Part shown: positions 17,101 to 29,421 of the stretch, in pieces
Position numbering within the stretch: the first letter of the stretch is position 1
Layout: each line of letters opens with the position of its first letter
Assembly (NCBI RefSeq): GCF_026000115.1
Contig: NZ_AP026868.1
Coordinates: 58,403-122,402 of the forward strand
DNA length: 64,000 bases
From: Aureispira anguillae
Lineage (GTDB): Bacteria; Bacteroidota; Bacteroidia; Chitinophagales; Saprospiraceae
Direction: 5' to 3'
The notes under the pieces: model-generated
What the model saw: the letters and a program-made list of their open reading frames with translations, nothing else
What the model was told of the DNA's origin: nothing
Database searches by the model: none
Made by a program: the position numbers and the translations under genes

Positions 17101-20100
17101 TCCACTAATCCCTTGTATCCGATAATATTTGTAAGTACCTGCATTTTGAGTAACAATAAAACTGTGATTTTGAATTGTTCCAACAGTTAAAACAGGAGTA
17201 CTGAGATTTGCTTGATTATAAGTAGCTCCTGTATTTAAATCTGCCCAAGTGACTCCATCATTACTAGCTTGAAGTTGGATAGAAGCACCATTAATAAAAT
17301 GACTATTTCCATTAATATAACCAATATAAATAGTACTTAATTCAATTGGTGTATTAAACTCAAACTGATAAACGGTTTGATTGATCGCAGATTGACTGTT
17401 TAAAAATTGTACGGCGTAGTTTGCCGCAGCAAGACCATTGTCTCCATCAATTGTTTCTTCTGGATGCGTATACGTTGCATTCATATTAAGTGATGTACTA
17501 ACGCTAACCAAGTCGCTTCGATTGCCTGTTTCAAAATCTGTATACTGATAGAAACAATTCGGAACCTCAAGAGCATCTCTAATTCCATCGTTGTCATCAT
17601 CAAGATCAATAAGGTCATTAATGCCATCATTGTCGGTATCTGTACAAGCATTTAAGAAATCACTAAGTGCATATTGAAGGTAAGTAGAATTATAATTGAT
17701 GTTTCCTGTCGTGCCATCTTCAAAAGTATCCAAAAGACCATTGGTATTAGCATCTGTACCAGTATTGTAGTTGGTTACATCATTGTTAACGGCAAGGGTA
17801 TTGCCAGCCTCTACTCCATCACTACAACCATCGCCATCCGAATCTAAGTCTAGACGATCAGGAATGCCATCATTGTCGGTATCTGTTGTACAATTGTAAC
17901 TCAAGATAGACAATTCAACATTGTCCATGTATAAGTCATTGTTTAAATCGTGAGTATGCCCAAGTAAAAACAGAATTTCAGTGCTGTCAGATTCTGTAAC
18001 TCCAGAGAAGTAATAAGTGGTCATCGATGGACCAATATTACCAGGAATGGTATCCACACTAACGCCATCTATAAAAACAATAAAATAGTCGTCTAAAGCA
18101 AGCGAATTAGTGGTTAGTGAGCCAAAATCAACCGAAAAGCTTATCACATCTCCTGGGTACGTCGCAATTGTCTGGCTTAAGGATACTTGAAAATTAGCAT
18201 CATTATTAACAATATATCGACCGCTACCTGCCCCTCCAATGGCTGGGGATACTGTCCAGTTATTTAGATTTAAACTGCTAAAATCACCGTTCAAAAACTC
18301 TTGTACAGAACTTTGGGCACTTCCATAACATTCTGTAATGTCTAATACCCCATCGTTATCATCATCAATATCTACTAAATCTCCTAGCCCATCATTATCC
18401 GTGTCAATGCAAGCATTAAGAGCAGTATCTAGTACAACATAATAGGTAGGAATATAATTTAAATTACCTGTTGTCCCATCCTCAAAAGTATCCAAAAGGC
18501 CATTGTTATTGGCATCAACACCAGTGTTATAATTAGTAATATCATTATTAGCAATTAAGGTATTACTAGCTTCTACCCCATCACTACAACCATCGCCATC
18601 CGAATCGAGATCAAGATGGTTGTAAATACCATCGCCATCGGTATCGCTAGAACAACTTGTCTTAGGATAATCATGCGCTACAAAATTGTCGGTTAAGGGA
18701 ACAAACTCATAAATTCTATTGTAATAGGTAGTTCCCGTAATCCCCAATAGGCGGTAGTATTGGTATTTGGTACCTGTCTGAGAGAACGTGTAGATATAAT
18801 TGTTATTGGTCGTTTCCGTTTCGTTTAAAACGCCTGTTACATCAGTCCAGTTGGTAGCATCATTAGAAGCCTGCCATTTGAAGGTGGTGGCAGTCGTACG
18901 GAAAATGCTGTAGTTAAAGTAAACTTGAATGCCCGACAACTCAGCAGGAATGTTCAACTCTAATTGATAGACCGTTTCATTAACAATATTGGTATTTAAG
19001 ACCCCATAGGCTCCAATATTATTGAGTACACCATCGTATAATTCGGTAAAAGAATAAGCAGCGTTGGTGCTGTAATTGGTCAAGGAAGTAGTGGCATCAA
19101 TGAAAGTAATATCCGAAGCGGAATAAAAACACTGAGGACTTTCAATTATATCCAAAATTCCATCGTTGTCATCGTCAATATCAATTAAATCTCCTATCCC
19201 ATCATTATCTGAATCGGCACAAACATTCAAGAAATCACTAAGAGCATAAGCATTATAGGTAGAACTATAATTAATGGTATCGCTATCGGTAGTAGTTTCA
19301 AGAAAATCGGCTAGACCATTTGCTCCTACCTGAGCAGGAGAAGTAGCAGCAAGACTGTCAGAGAGATTACTGCTATTGGTAGCGTTTGTTACACTAGCTT
19401 CATAGCTATCAAAACAACCATCGCCATCCGAATCGAGATCAAGATGGTTGTAAATACCATCGCCATCGGTATCGCTAGAACAACTTGTCTTAGGATAATC
19501 ATGCGCTACAAAATTGTCGGTTAAGGGAACAAACTCATAAATTCTATTGTAATAGGTAGTTCCCGTAATCCCCAACAGACGGTAGTATTGGTATTTGGTA
19601 CCCGTCTGAGAGAACGTGTAGATATAGTTGTTATTGGTCGTTTCCGTTTCGTTTAAAACGCCTGTTACATCAGTCCAGTTGGTAGCATCATTAGAAGCCT
19701 GCCATTTGAAGGTGGTTGCAGTCGTACGGAAAATGCTGTAGTTAAAATAGACTTGAATGCCCGACAACTCAGCAGGAATGTTCAACTCTAATTGATAGAC
19801 CGTTTCATTAACAATATTGGTATTTAAGACCCCATAGGCTCCAATGTCATTGAGTACTCCATCGTATAATTCGGTAAAAGAATAAGCAGCGTTGGTGCTG
19901 TAATTGGTCAGGGAAGTAGTGGCATCAATGAAAGTAATATCCGAAGCAGAATAAAAACACTGGGGACTTTCAATTATATCCAAAATTCCATCGTTGTCAT
20001 CGTCAATATCAATTAAATCTCCTATCCCATCATTGTCTGAATCGGCACAAACATTCAAGAAATCACTAAGAGCATAAGCGTTATAGGTAGAACTATAGTT

Positions 20101-23100
20101 AATGGTATCGCTATCGGTAGTAGTTTCAAGAAAATCAGCTAGACCATTTGCCCCTACCTGAGCAGGAGAAGTAGCAGCAAGACTGTCGGAGAGATTACCG
20201 CTATTGGTAGCGTTTGTTACACTAGCTTCATAGCTATCAAAACAACCATCACCATCCGAATCGAGATCAAGGTGGTTGAAAATACCATCGCCATCGGTAT
20301 CGCTAGAACAACTTGTTTTAGGATAGTCATGCGCTACAAAATTGTCGGTTAAGGGAACAAACTCATAAATTCTATTGTAATAAGTAGCTCCAGTAATCCC
20401 CAATAGACGGTAGTATTGGTATTTGTTACCCGTTTGAGAAAAGGTGTAGATATAGTTATTATTGGTCGTTTGAGTTTCGTTTAAAACGCCCGTTACATCA
20501 GTCCAGTTGGTAGCATCATTAGAAGCCTGCCATTTGAAGGTAGTAGAAGTTGTATTAAAGATGCTGTAATTAAAATAGACTTGAATGCCCGACAACTCAG
20601 CAGGAATGTTCAACTCTAATTGATAGACCGTTTCATTAACAATATTGGTATTTAAGACCCCATAGGCTCCAATGTCATTGAGTACTCCATCGTATAATTC
20701 GGTAAAAGAATAAGCAGCGTTGGTGCTGTAATTGGTCAGGGAAGTAGTGGCATCAATGAAAGTAATATCCGAAGCAGAATAAAAACACTGAGGACTTTCA
20801 ACGATATCTAAAATTCCATCGTTGTCATCGTCAATATCAACCAAGTCGTTGATCCCATCATTGTCTGAATCGGTACAGACATTCAAGAAATCACTAAGAG
20901 CATAAGCGTTATAGGTAGAACTATAATTAATGGTATCGCTATCGGTAGTAGTTTCAAGAAAATCGGCTAGACCATTCGCTCCGACTTGGGAAGGCAAAGT
21001 AGCAGCAAGACTATCAGAGAGATTACCGCTATTGGTAGCGTTTGTTACACTAGCTTCATAGCTATCAAAACAACCATCGCCATCCGAATCGAGATCAAGG
21101 TGGTTGAAAATACCATCGCCATCGGTATCGCTAGAACAACTTGTCTTAGGATAGTCATGCGCTACAAAATTGTCAGTTAAGGGAACAAACTCATAGATTC
21201 TATTGTAATAAGTAGCTCCAGTAATCCCCAACAGACGATAGTATTGGTATTTGTTACCCGTTTGAGAAAAGGTGTACGTATAATTATTATTGGTCGTTTG
21301 AGTTTCGTTTAAAACGCCCGTTACATCAGTCCAGTTGGTAGCATCATTAGAAGCCTGCCATTTGAAGGTAGTAGAAGTTGTATTAAAGATGCTGTAATTA
21401 AAATAGACTTGAATGCCTGATAACTCAGCAGGAATGTTCAACTCTAATTGATAGACCGTTTCATTAACAATATTGGTATTTAAAGCGCCATAAGCTCCAA
21501 TGTCATTGAGTACACCATCGTATAATTCGGTAAAGGAATAAGCGGCATTGGTGCTATAGTTGGTTAAAGAAGTAGTGGCATCAATGAAAGTAATATCCGA
21601 AGCAGTATAAAAACACTGGGGACTTTCAATTATATCCAAAATTCCATCGTTGTCATCGTCAATATCAACCAAGTCGTTGATCCCATCATTGTCTGAATCG
21701 GTACAGACATTCAAGAAATCACTAAGAGCATAAGCGTTATAGGTAGAACTATAATTAATAGTATCGCTATCGGTAGTCGTTTCAAGAAAATCAGCTAGAC
21801 CATTCGCTCCGACTTGGGAAGGCAAAGTAGCAGCAAGACTATCAGAGAGATTACCGCTATTGGTAGCGTTTGTTACACTAGCTTCATAGCTATCAAAACA
21901 ACCATCGCCATCCGAATCGAGATCAAGATGGTTGTAAATACCATCGCCATCAGTATCGCTAGAACAACTTGTTTTAGGATAGTCATGCGCTACAAAATTG
22001 TCGGTTAAGGGAACAAACTCATAAATTCTATTGTAATAAGTAGCTCCCGTAATCCCCAACAGACGGTAGTATTGGTATTTGTTACCCGTTTGAGAAAAGG
22101 TGTAGATATAGTTATTATTGGTCGTTTGAGTTTCGTTTAAAACGCCCGTTACATCAGTCCAGTTGGTAGCATCATTAGAAGCCTGCCATTTGAAGGTAGT
22201 AGAAATTGTATTAAAGATGCTGTAGTTAAAATAGACTTGAATGCCTGATAACTCAGCAGGAATGTTCAACTCTAATTGATAGACCGTTTCATTAACAATA
22301 TTGGTATTTAAGACCCCATAGGCTCCAATGTCATTGAGTACTCCATCGTATAATTCGGTAAAAGAATAAGCAGCGTTGGTGCTGTAATTGGTCAGGGAAG
22401 TAGTGGCATCAATGAAAGTAATATCCGAAGCAGAATAAAAACACTGAGGACTTTCAACGATATCTAAAATTCCATCGTTGTCATCGTCAATATCAACCAA
22501 GTCGTTGATCCCATCATTGTCTGAATCGGTACAGGCATTCAAGAAACTGGTAAGGGCATATTGATTATAAGTAGAATTATAATTAATCGTACCAGTAGTG
22601 CCTGTTTCAAAAACATCTAGTAGCCCATTGTTATTGGCATCTGTTCCAGTGTTATAATTGACAATATCATTATTGGCAACGGAGGTATTACTAGCTTCAA
22701 CCCCATCGCTACAACCATCCCCGTCTGAATCCAGATCTAAATGGTTATAAACACCATCTCCATCGGTATCCAATACATTGTCACAACCCAATAAGATCAT
22801 ATCTACCCCCATATACTCTCCTGTTACATCACAAGGATTAACGGCACTATTAACGGTCTCAACCTCAATACTTATCTTATCCAAGTCCATTAATACTGCT
22901 GAAATATTAGCCCCAAATGCTGCTGCTGTTAATGGTGCGGAAAGCGAATTCCAGCCTGTATTCATTAGCCCTGTGACATCTATTTCAGTGGTAGCGGTTA
23001 GTCCTCCACCTGTCAAAGTGATTGTAAGAGCAAGTATAGATTGGGATCCTCCTGCATCTAGTCTACCATTGATCCAATCAAAGGAAAAAGGTTGTCCCAA

Positions 23101-26100
23101 TAAGCTTTGAGCATCTAAATTCATGTTATCAGGCGATTCAAAGTAAGTGTTATTACTGGTTCGATCAAAATCAGCGATGTAATGCCCGCCACTAGGACTA
23201 GGTGGCAAGTTTGGAATGAGGCAATTTAAGCTTACATCTGTAGAATGTCGTACGGTATCTGTTCCTAGACCATCTACAATTTTCCATCCTAGGTTGTCTG
23301 AGTCGAAACCAAATCGGATAAAATTATAACAGTACCCTTCATCCGTATCAAGGACTCCATCATTATCATCATCAATGTCAATTAAGTCCCCTATTCCATC
23401 ATTATCCGTATCTAAACAGGCAGTTAAAGAATCAACGATAGCATAATCCACATAAGTAGAATTATAATTGATCGTACCAGTGGTGCCCGTTTCAAAAATA
23501 TCTAGTAGCCCATTGTTATTGGCATCTGTTCCAGTGTTATAGTTTGTAATATCATTGTTTGAAATTAATGTGTTATTAGCTTCTACCCCATCGCTACAGC
23601 CATCTGCATCTGAGTCAAGATCCAAATGGTTGTAAACATTGTCATTGTCTGTATCATTATTGTAACAAACAATAGCATTGATACCATAAGATTCTAAGCC
23701 AATAGCGTTATTGGTATTGTGGTTGTGAGCAACCGACAATGTAAAAAGATTGGCATGGTTTACCTTAAAATCAATTCGCCAAGTCGCAAGACCATTCAAT
23801 TGATCTGCTACTTGTGTAATTGTTGTTCCTGTGGTAATAGTGCTTCCATCAGCAACGTCTAGTTGATTGTCTGGGTCATATACAGTTGCATTTACAGTGG
23901 GGTTCCAAGTTAGAGTAATTGTTTGTGCATCATTATCTCTACTAGAAGCCGTAACAGGGTTTGTATTGGCTTGTGCTCCGTAACTGACAAGGTCTAATAC
24001 GCTATTTGCTGTAGTTGTAAGGCTTATATTTTCGCTAAAATTTCCATCTGCATCATTATCATTGAGCAAATAATGAACGCCATTATTTCCTGTGATAACA
24101 GAAGTAGCAGAGAAAGCAGCATTAACACCTACAAAATCAATGGTATAATTAGCGCTGGCTAAGCCATTGGTAAAGCTACCACTGACACTTTGAGCATTAG
24201 CGGTATTGGTTTGAGCCGTATTATCAGAAGCGCCATAATCGCAACTTAATTCTTCATAATCTAAAATTCCATCATTGTCGTCATCAATATCTATGGTATT
24301 ATTAATTCCATCCCCATCTGTATCTGTTGAGTTAGAGACTTGGATGAGTACACCTTTAGGGCAAGAATATAAGCCTGAAGTGGTAGAAACATCTATGGTT
24401 AAGCTATAAGTCAATTGACTGCTTAGTAGGTTTATATCGCTGACAGATAAACCGCCACCATTATTAATGGAAAAAATATTGCCAACACCAGGGCTTTCAG
24501 AAAGAATGGAAAAGGAATCTAAGGTAGTTCCACTTGCCAAAGTATATAAAACGCTATCAAAAGGAGTATTATTAGTGAGGGTTGAAACATCAATGGTGAA
24601 AACTTGATTATCTACAACGGTAGGAGGAGATCCAGCATCTATGTCTACGATTCCTCCATCCTGTCCTGGGTCATTGCCACCTCCCCCGCCAGTACTTCCA
24701 GGGCCGCCCAGAGCATCTAGCGTGATACCCGCAGGTAAAGCAGTTCCTTTTAAAAAGAAGGAGCCACCTCCCCCTCCTCCAGAATCACCATGGCCAGACC
24801 AAGCAGGACCGCCTTCTCCTCCAGAGACATCAACCGTTAACGTACCAGAATAAGTAGTGGCATTACAATAAATACTTCCACCAGCTCCTCCTCCAGCTGC
24901 TCCATCACCGTGTGCATTGACGAGTACTTGCCCAATTTGTCCTTCCGCAATAAGGTTTCCACCATTACCAGTAAGTTGATTAATGAATAGTAAAATAATT
25001 CCACCACCATGGCCGCCTCTTGTAATAAAGCCATCGTTGTAGTCGCCAGCACCACCGCCGCCGCCCATTATGACGAGATATTCTCCAATAGCACAGGCTG
25101 CAATAGAAGCTGCCCCTAAGCCTTCACCAGTTGCAGAATAAATTCCTCCTTTTCCTCCAGCTCCATAATTACCACCGCCACCGCCACCAGTGTTTACCCA
25201 GGTACCAGCACCGCCACCATTGGCAATAAAACCTTTGCCTCTGTCTCCCGTAGCTGTAAATTTAGCCACTCCTTCTCCTTTTTGGGCATCATCTGGTCCT
25301 ATTGACACATAATTATTACCTACACCACTAGTGCGGTATCCCATTCCTCCTCTAAAACCAAGGAAAGAAACATCGATATTAGCATCCAACTGTAATTCAT
25401 CGGCACTAAGAGCTACTACGCCCCCCTTGGTGCCATCCCAAGCAGGCGCAGTTATTGTCGAAGTAACTGTAGTGAGTGTATTGGCGCTATAATCAGGCGT
25501 TTTTATAATTTGAACCGAGCCATCAGAAACATAAGTTTTGGATAAGCTAGAAAGGGTGATGGTATTTCCTACAATAGTAGTAATATTGGCTAATTCAAAA
25601 TTTCCCACCCCATTTCGACTCGTTACTACGCCATAAGAAGAGGTATTGGAATCATCTATTATAGCCCCTTGCATTTGTATAATAAGAATTTGATCACCAA
25701 CCGAAAAGGAACTAGCGTCATCTACCAAAAAGTCATTGCCTGTAATTCCTGTTACGGCAGCATAGCTATTAATGGTTCCTCCAATATTTTGTAGCGAGTG
25801 CGGGTAATCGGTATAATTAAGGGCAGCAATAGGGGTACCAATTTCTAGTTCCCAGTCTCCTGCTTTTCCTGTTAGATTATTAGATGCTGCAATGGAAATG
25901 CCAAGCTCATTTTCTAGATATTTTACAGCAGCAAGACCTTGGCGACCTTTTCCAAATTCACAACCATAAATATTAAGATGCCTTTTAATAAAGCCCTTGT
26001 TTTTTAGCCAAGTTGCAATTTCTGGAGGGGTCAACCACTTATGACCAATTAAAAGCTTGCCTGAACGTCCATGCGTAATGAGATGAAACACATCTTTAGA

Positions 26101-26361
26101 GCAATCTGACAACTCAGAGGCTGAAAAGTCCAGAACATTTTCATCAATATAAAAATGAGTAGAAGAGGAAGCAATGTGAATGTTTGTTCTTTGTGCTTGA
26201 TGTTTATCTATGAAAAAAAATGACAATAAAAAAAACAAGAATAAGTTCTTGTTGTGTTTTTTTTGTAATTCTCTAATAGATTCACTCTTACTTATGCGCT
26301 GTCGTCTTTTTGTTTTTAAGGAGCTTTTTATAGAAGCGGACAATAAGTAAATCTTCATCAT
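14152..26361 (-). CDS. Giant (4069-aa) T9SS surface protein with DUF4347, thrombospondin-3-type and discoidin-like repeats
   Basis: The N-terminus has a long basic leader before a hydrophobic export segment (about residues 38-57). DUF4347 follows (about 60-195: [25 protein letters not shown]). A glycine-rich region (about 300-570) precedes many calcium-binding thrombospondin type-3 units ([30 protein letters not shown]). Between about 1210 and 2590 five 276-residue units each combine these Asp-rich repeats with a discoidin/F5-8C-like beta domain. Then come cadherin-like/Ig-like repeats ([22 protein letters not shown]), a GEVEDY domain, an FN3-like segment and a T9SS sorting domain ([14 protein letters not shown] to the end). 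It is expected to be exported by T9SS as a large Ca-stabilised adhesin. One uninterrupted frame; probably monocistronic. Confidence 0.92.
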   Translation of the reverse strand: MMKIYLLSASIKSSLKTKRRQRISKSESIRELQKKHNKNLFLFFLLSFFFIDKHQAQRTNIHIASSSTHFYIDENVLDFSASELSDCSKDVFHLITHGRSGKLLIGHKWLTPPEIATWLKNKGFIKRHLNIYGCEFGKGRQGLAAVKYLENELGISIAASNNLTGKAGDWELEIGTPIAALNYTDYPHSLQNIGGTINSYAAVTGITGNDFLVDDASSFSVGDQILIIQMQGAIIDDSNTSSYGVVTSRNGVGNFELANITTIVGNTITLSSLSKTYVSDGSVQIIKTPDYSANTLTTVTSTITAPAWDGTKGGVVALSADELQLDANIDVSFLGFRGGMGYRTSGVGNNYVSIGPDDAQKGEGVAKFTATGDRGKGFIANGGGAGTWVNTGGGGGGNYGAGGKGGIYSATGEGLGAASIAACAIGEYLVIMGGGGGAGDYNDGFITRGGHGGGIILLFINQLTGNGGNLIAEGQIGQVLVNAHGDGAAGGGAGGSIYCNATTYSGTLTVDVSGGEGGPAWSGHGDSGGGGGGSFFLKGTALPAGITLDALGGPGSTGGGGGNDPGQDGGIVDIDAGSPPTVVDNQVFTIDVSTLTNNTPFDSVLYTLASGTTLDSFSILSESPGVGNIFSINNGGGLSVSDINLLSSQLTYSLTIDVSTTSGLYSCPKGVLIQVSNSTDTDGDGINNTIDIDDDNDGILDYEELSCDYGASDNTAQTNTANAQSVSGSFTNGLASANYTIDFVGVNAAFSATSVITGNNGVHYLLNDNDADGNFSENISLTTTANSVLDLVSYGAQANTNPVTASSRDNDAQTITLTWNPTVNATVYDPDNQLDVADGSTITTGTTITQVADQLNGLATWRIDFKVNHANLFTLSVAHNHNTNNAIGLESYGINAIVCYNNDTDNDNVYNHLDLDSDADGCSDGVEANNTLISNNDITNYNTGTDANNNGLLDIFETGTTGTINYNSTYVDYAIVDSLTACLDTDNDGIGDLIDIDDDNDGVLDTDEGYCYNFIRFGFDSDNLGWKIVDGLGTDTVRHSTDVSLNCLIPNLPPSPSGGHYIADFDRTSNNTYFESPDNMNLDAQSLLGQPFSFDWINGRLDAGGSQSILALTITLTGGGLTATTEIDVTGLMNTGWNSLSAPLTAAAFGANISAVLMDLDKISIEVETVNSAVNPCDVTGEYMGVDMILLGCDNVLDTDGDGVYNHLDLDSDGDGCSDGVEASNTSVANNDIVNYNTGTDANNNGLLDVFETGTTGTINYNSTYNQYALTSFLNACTDSDNDGINDLVDIDDDNDGILDIVESPQCFYSASDITFIDATTSLTNYSTNAAYSFTELYDGVLNDIGAYGVLNTNIVNETVYQLELNIPAELSGIQVYFNYSIFNTISTTFKWQASNDATNWTDVTGVLNETQTTNNNYIYTFSQTGNKYQYYRLLGITGATYYNRIYEFVPLTDNFVAHDYPKTSCSSDTDGDGIYNHLDLDSDGDGCFDSYEASVTNATNSGNLSDSLAATLPSQVGANGLADFLETTTDSDTINYSSTYNAYALSDFLNVCTDSDNDGINDLVDIDDDNDGILDIIESPQCFYTASDITFIDATTSLTNYSTNAAYSFTELYDGVLNDIGAYGALNTNIVNETVYQLELNIPAELSGIQVYFNYSIFNTTSTTFKWQASNDATNWTDVTGVLNETQTTNNNYTYTFSQTGNKYQYYRLLGITGATYYNRIYEFVPLTDNFVAHDYPKTSCSSDTDGDGIFNHLDLDSDGDGCFDSYEASVTNATNSGNLSDSLAATLPSQVGANGLADFLETTTDSDTINYSSTYNAYALSDFLNVCTDSDNDGINDLVDIDDDNDGILDIVESPQCFYSASDITFIDATTSLTNYSTNAAYSFTELYDGVLNDIGAYGVLNTNIVNETVYQLELNIPAELSGIQVYFNYSIFNTTSTTFKWQASNDATNWTDVTGVLNETQTTNNNYIYTFSQTGNKYQYYRLLGITGATYYNRIYEFVPLTDNFVAHDYPKTSCSSDTDGDGIFNHLDLDSDGDGCFDSYEASVTNATNSGNLSDSLAATSPAQVGANGLADFLETTTDSDTINYSSTYNAYALSDFLNVCADSDNDGIGDLIDIDDDNDGILDIIESPQCFYSASDITFIDATTSLTNYSTNAAYSFTELYDGVLNDIGAYGVLNTNIVNETVYQLELNIPAELSGIQVYFNYSIFRTTATTFKWQASNDATNWTDVTGVLNETETTNNNYIYTFSQTGTKYQYYRLLGITGTTYYNRIYEFVPLTDNFVAHDYPKTSCSSDTDGDGIYNHLDLDSDGDGCFDSYEASVTNATNSSNLSDSLAATSPAQVGANGLADFLETTTDSDTINYSSTYNAYALSDFLNVCADSDNDGIGDLIDIDDDNDGILDIIESPQCFYSASDITFIDATTSLTNYSTNAAYSFTELYDGVLNNIGAYGVLNTNIVNETVYQLELNIPAELSGIQVYFNYSIFRTTATTFKWQASNDATNWTDVTGVLNETETTNNNYIYTFSQTGTKYQYYRLLGITGTTYYNRIYEFVPLTDNFVAHDYPKTSCSSDTDGDGIYNHLDLDSDGDGCSDGVEASNTLIANNDITNYNTGVDANNNGLLDTFEDGTTGNLNYIPTYYVVLDTALNACIDTDNDGLGDLVDIDDDNDGVLDITECYGSAQSSVQEFLNGDFSSLNLNNWTVSPAIGGAGSGRYIVNNDANFQVSLSQTIATYPGDVISFSVDFGSLTTNSLALDDYFIVFIDGVSVDTIPGNIGPSMTTYYFSGVTESDSTEILFLLGHTHDLNNDLYMDNVELSILSYNCTTDTDNDGIPDRLDLDSDGDGCSDGVEAGNTLAVNNDVTNYNTGTDANTNGLLDTFEDGTTGNINYNSTYLQYALSDFLNACTDTDNDGINDLIDLDDDNDGIRDALEVPNCFYQYTDFETGNRSDLVSVSTSLNMNATYTHPEETIDGDNGLAAANYAVQFLNSQSAINQTVYQFEFNTPIELSTIYIGYINGNSHFINGASIQLQASNDGVTWADLNTGATYNQANLSTPVLTVGTIQNHSFIVTQNAGTYKYYRIQGISGTIWSGGYCNEIYFETNNFVPEFHPKAACSDDTDGDGIYNHLDLDSDGDGILDIIEAGGTDSNQDGQVDYLTVGDPSTMVDVDGDGLYDAVDTVNSGSGVGEVTNGTPLLNGDSDGDGVQDIVDIDADNDGIVDNTEAQATLLYIAPAGTDTDGDGIDDAYDGLNGFGGEGISPNNQDGTDNPDYLDLDSDNDGESDLIEGHDTNGDGVVDGLDSPNANTGLSGGAIDTDADGLLDGFDNNTTSTDATNSTLTPNSHPDADNSITSEKDWREKSSTYGLDDINSTPINTTIIGDVLINDFDLEGDIQSVSGTITIDTDGDGIPETSRPLGAATTIAGVNEDGTANLNAGTLTQNSNGTYTFTPSAGFVGEIIYFYQVCDNAVLMSCDSATVTIGVEPIPTTDNSTIALSPDVNRTYGTNPVNGQVLSNDNDPDGDPIVVTGLIIDSNGDGIADLNAPLSTSTTTAGVDANGNSVMNAGIVIQNSDGTYTFTPTAGFVGTVTYQYVACDNSTPANCEQTTVTLEVLPNLATNSTNSNDDNEFIDKGQPLTDNVLENDSDVEGDSQIGGVTLVSGPTQGGLSLNADGSYTYTPNNPSIVGNDAFIYSVCDDGSPSVCDTSTVYITILDVNRDYGETSGTYPVVWHRAMRDVNADNTLDGATDVWLGMETNFENASLPIDNFDDGIAVGSGAGQFPLSVAGGQSFNLDLTVNSSVPDLVHYGLWIDWNNDGTYDQFYNDSVVTASPTTTTVTITVPNGLGYSGGSPVNVRVRSDDDAFSINDSGGGRTNGEVEDYQISMILLPVELMSFTAKLEGENTGILDWITSSETNNAGFEVEHALPSTRGVTFEKIGYVQGTGTTTQTTYYTYQVPNLMAGTHYFRIKQINLDGTYKYSSIRALTVNKSEQTIVLYPNPTTDKVSILLPTLLEGEIDIEVFDNIGQRIHTKTVSQQQVIELEFAHLPTANYMVRVKTDTSTKVFKLIVSPH
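18590..22740 (-). repeat. Five in-frame 828-bp tandem repeats within the giant gene
   Basis: Units recur every 828 bp (276 codons), with conserved blocks starting near 18590, 19418, 20246, 21074 and 21902. They are near-identical at DNA level. In protein order, units 1-3 share one set of variants ([21 protein letters not shown]) while units 4-5 share another ([28 protein letters not shown]), showing recent duplication or gene conversion in two groups. Confidence 0.9.
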
Positions 26362-26994
26362 AATCTAACGTTTAAAAGTTTAAAAATAGATTAACATTAT
26401 GATGGGAATAAGACAAAATAAAGATAAGGGGGATTTCTATTGAGGTTTTAATCTTTTTTAAAATCGTTAAAATTTTAATGAAAAACAAGAATTTGATATA
26501 TTAATTTTTATCAATTATAATTGATTTTGTTTTATAATACTTTGTTTATCATTCAATATGGGTGCCATGTTATTGGGGGGGCTATTAAAAAGGGCATGAT
26601 TTGTTATAAGGAGGGAATAAATGGCGAATTGTAAGTTTTTTAAATATTGATAACCAGTGTTTTATACGGGGTGAATGAATAAATGTTATGAAAAAAATCT
26701 ATTATTTGTCAGCCATAAGAACTTTACGAAGAAGTACTCAATTTAGAAAAACAGTACCATTTTGGGAAATAAATAAAACATTTTGTTTTTATTTTTTGAT
26801 TATTTAAAACATTTTGTTTTATATTTGTGTGGTTGTTTATTCTCTGTAAGAGAAAGAATAACAGGAAAAGAATAGTAAAACATGAATCGTGCACAAGTTT
26901 TATTTCTTCATTTAATCACATTAAACATGGATTGTTAACTACAATAATTCATTTGAGGTTTTTCCTTGGTGGATTGTTTTAAAACACAAGTATT
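26362..26994. other. Divergent promoter region between the giant surface-protein gene and the glucosaminidase gene
   Basis: AT-rich. It contains a perfect 16-bp palindrome ATCAATTATAATTGAT (26510-26525), two direct copies of AAAACATTTTGTTTT (about 26776 and 26806), and a good Bacteroidota promoter on the plus strand (26795-26827). No coding sequence is seen. Confidence 0.55.
26795..26827 (+). promoter_or_regulatory. Bacteroidota-type promoter for the glucosaminidase gene
   Basis: TTTG (26795-26798), a 21-bp spacer and TATATTTG (26820-26827) match the -33/-7 consensus TTTG-N19-21-TAnnTTTG exactly. It predicts a leader of about 160 nt before the ATG at 26995. Confidence 0.7.
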
Positions 26995-27873
26995 ATGAAT
27001 AATCAAAGCCTTATCATCCTCAAAAACAAAACACAATCTTATTGGTATAGTATTAAACCACGAATTAAAATTGTAGCTGTTAGAGCAGCCTTTGTTATGT
27101 TGTTATTTATCCTTATGTCTAATCAGGAAATATCATTTCATATTCATATTGGTGCGCCTACAGTAGTTACTAATTATTCTGAGGATCAAAACCAAGGAGC
27201 AATTATGAACGCAAGTTTAGTAGAAGTTCCTAAAAAATGGTGGCAACAAATAAAAGCAGAAAAGAATGATATTAGGACGGAGCTTAATCTTGCCAATGCG
27301 GCAACTGCTGTTGGGGCGGCGCTATCTCCTGCTGAACAGGAAGCTGCGGCTAAGTATTCTAACTTGGGCTTTGTACTAAATCCTTCTTATGCTATCAAAA
27401 AGGGAATCGATCCCAAGATTGTAGCATTCAAAACACAAAAATGTTACGATTATATAGAACTTTATCTTTCTACAGCTAAGGAAGAAGCTAATTTATATGG
27501 TATTCCTGTAGCGATCACCTTAGCGCAAGGCTTACTAGAAAGTAATGCGGGGGATAGTAAGCTTGCTAAAAATGATAATAACCATTTTGGTATAAAATGC
27601 AAATCCAAGTGTGTTGGATGTCGATGTGCCAATTACACGGATGATAGCAAATATGATATGTTTAGAGTTTTTGATTCGGCTTGGTATAGCTTTAGAGAAC
27701 ATAGCAATTTATTGATGGGGTCTAGATATAAGCATTTGACAAAATTAGCAAAAACAGAATACAAGAATTGGGCGCATGGCTTGGAAGCAGCAGGGTATGC
27801 AACCGATAAACAATATGCTGAAAAGCTCATAAAAATTATAGAAGCACTCCACTTACAGCAATTTGATAAGTAA
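26995..27873 (+). CDS. Membrane-anchored glucosaminidase-domain peptidoglycan hydrolase
   Basis: A 292-aa protein with a basic N-terminus and one transmembrane or uncleaved signal segment at about residues 28-42 (VRAAFVMLLFILMS). A linker follows, then a glucosaminidase (FlgJ/LytF-like N-acetylglucosaminidase) domain from about 155 to 288, with the catalytic Glu in AQGLLESNAG, NNHFGIKCK, FRVFDSAWYSFREHS and AGYATDKQYAEKL. It should cut peptidoglycan glycan strands at the periplasmic face. The insertion CKSKCVGCRC is cysteine-rich and could hold a disulphide pair. It has its own promoter (26795-26827). Confidence 0.9.
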   Translation: MNNQSLIILKNKTQSYWYSIKPRIKIVAVRAAFVMLLFILMSNQEISFHIHIGAPTVVTNYSEDQNQGAIMNASLVEVPKKWWQQIKAEKNDIRTELNLANAATAVGAALSPAEQEAAAKYSNLGFVLNPSYAIKKGIDPKIVAFKTQKCYDYIELYLSTAKEEANLYGIPVAITLAQGLLESNAGDSKLAKNDNNHFGIKCKSKCVGCRCANYTDDSKYDMFRVFDSAWYSFREHSNLLMGSRYKHLTKLAKTEYKNWAHGLEAAGYATDKQYAEKLIKIIEALHLQQFDK

Positions 27874-27996
27874 TACTTTGTAGATTAATTTTACTCATTT
27901 GTAAAAATACCCACAATATTTTTTTTACCTTTTTTATTAAAAAAAAAATCCAAAGAGTATTATGGTCTTATAATTTAAATTTTTTGGATAAAATGC

Positions 27997-28004
27997 TACA
28001 TTTG
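27997..28004 (+). promoter_or_regulatory. Candidate -7 element (TACATTTG) before the 41-aa peptide gene
   Basis: TACATTTG fits TAnnTTTG and lies 57 bp before the ATG at 28061. A matching -33 TTTG is not clear. Confidence 0.4.
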
Positions 28005-28060
28005 TACGAGATCAATTAAGTATCTCTATACAAATTTAAAAACTATAAAATTGATATAAA

Positions 28061-28186
28061 ATGAGTAATACAGAATACCAAAAAGGCTCAAGTTCATTTC
28101 TACTTAAATTCATCACTGCTGTTCTTCTTTTTGTTTGTTTGGTGAGTTATGTTGTTAGCAGAAATGGCGATGCACTTATTCAATAA
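28061..28186 (+). CDS. Small single-pass membrane peptide (41 aa)
   Basis: An ATG-started ORF of 41 codons: a polar N-terminus (MSNTEYQKGSSS), a clear transmembrane helix at about residues 13-33 (FLLKFITAVLLFVCLVSYVV) and a short polar tail. It has a -7 promoter element about 57 bp upstream and an intrinsic terminator downstream (28294-28322), so it looks like a complete small transcription unit. The function is not recognised; it lies between two cell-wall genes. Confidence 0.6.
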   Translation: MSNTEYQKGSSSFLLKFITAVLLFVCLVSYVVSRNGDALIQ

Positions 28187-28293
28187 GAACTAAGTTTAAT
28201 TTTGACTTAAACTGTTTTGTAGTAGTTCGTTCTATAAAGTTGTTTTACAAGAAATTAAAAGACTACTCATTTAAAAAACAGTAAAAAATATTT

Positions 28294-28322
28294 GGAGTCG
28301 CTAAATAGCTGACTCCTTTTTT
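28294..28322 (+). terminator. Terminator after the 41-aa peptide gene
   Basis: GGAGTC and GACTCC pair, with an inner GCT/AGC extension, followed by a run of T. It closes the small transcription unit just before the MurG-like gene. Confidence 0.75.
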
Positions 28323-28340
28323 ATTTTGAAGCATCTATCT

Positions 28341-29417
28341 ATGGCAAAACAGCAACACATTGTATTTACAGGGGGCGGAACCTTAGGTCATGTAATGCCT
28401 AACTTACCTCTGATTGAACATTATCAACAAGAGGGTTGGAAGGTTTCTTATATTGGTTCTAAAGCAGGAGAAGAACGAGCAAAAATAGAAGGGTTAGGAA
28501 TTCCTTATTATCCAATAAGAACAGGAAAACTTCGCCGCTATTTTGATTTTCAGAACTTTCTAGACATTTTTAATGTAGCAATAGCTATTGTTCAATCCTT
28601 TTTCTTACTGTTGCGTTTACGCCCAACAGTATTGTTTTCCAAAGGGGGCTATGTTGCCTTGCCTCCTGTTATAGGAGCATGGCTAATGCGTGTCCCAACC
28701 ATTATCCATGAATCGGACATGACGCCAGGTTTGACCACTAAAATATCCAAACGTTTTGCTAAACAAATCTGTGTTTCTTTTCAAAATGCAACTCGATTTT
28801 TTCCAAAGGACAAAGTACATTGGACAGGTTTACCTGTTCGTAATTTGGTATTTCAGGCTAACAAAGCACGGGGATTGGAAGTAAGTGGGTTTACAGGTAA
28901 ACGCCCTATCCTATTGACTTTTGGAGGAAGCTTAGGGGCTGCATTTCTGAATACGATGATTCGTGAAAATGTTAAAAATGGCAATCTTGCTGCTTATGAC
29001 GTTATTAATATTTGTGGCAGTGGAAAATTAGACCCCACGATGCAATTCGACAATTATGTTCAATTTGAATCATTGGCAGATGATTTTTTGCATATTATGA
29101 AGGCTTCAGATTTGGTTATTACTAGAGGGGGAGCAACCTCTTTATTTGAATTGTTAGCAATGAAAAAGTTGCATATTATCATCCCTCTATCTAAAAATGC
29201 TAGCCGTGGAGATCAAATTCATAATGCCAACTATTTTTCTAGTTTAGAGGTCTCTACTTTTCTAGAAGAAGAAGATTATATTTGGGAACAAATGCATCAG
29301 CAAATCCAATCTACTTTAGAAAATAAAGCTCTTACCTTAGCCAAGATTGATAGCTTAGAATTTGCTAATGCAACTAAAAAAGTGATAGCGGTTATTGATA
29401 AAGTCGCAACAAAATAA
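28341..29417 (+). CDS. MurG-like UDP-N-acetylglucosamine glycosyltransferase
   Basis: A 358-aa GT28-family protein. The N-terminal motif FTGGGTLGHVMPN corresponds to the MurG GGTGGHxxP loop, followed by PTVLFSKGGYVALP, IIHESDMTPGLTTKI and, in the C-terminal domain, TFGGSLGAAFLN and VITRGGATSLFELLAMKK. MurG adds GlcNAc to lipid I to make lipid II on the inner face of the membrane. The first loop (GGGTLGHVMP) and HESDMTPG differ from typical MurG (GGTGGHI, HEQN), so this may be a paralogue rather than the enzyme of the dcw cluster; no other dcw genes are near. Start: ATG at 28341; a TTG five codons earlier also is in frame but sits on the terminator. Confidence 0.82.
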   Translation: MAKQQHIVFTGGGTLGHVMPNLPLIEHYQQEGWKVSYIGSKAGEERAKIEGLGIPYYPIRTGKLRRYFDFQNFLDIFNVAIAIVQSFFLLLRLRPTVLFSKGGYVALPPVIGAWLMRVPTIIHESDMTPGLTTKISKRFAKQICVSFQNATRFFPKDKVHWTGLPVRNLVFQANKARGLEVSGFTGKRPILLTFGGSLGAAFLNTMIRENVKNGNLAAYDVINICGSGKLDPTMQFDNYVQFESLADDFLHIMKASDLVITRGGATSLFELLAMKKLHIIIPLSKNASRGDQIHNANYFSSLEVSTFLEEEDYIWEQMHQQIQSTLENKALTLAKIDSLEFANATKKVIAVIDKVATK

Positions 29418-29421
29418 TAAA

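Noticed and set aside
22778..23110. 110-aa and other plus-strand ORFs inside the giant gene
   Set aside because: Antisense shadows of a repetitive coding sequence with recognised domains in the sense frame.
24641..24853. Proline-rich 70-aa ORF
   Set aside because: Antisense reading of glycine-rich codons of the giant protein.
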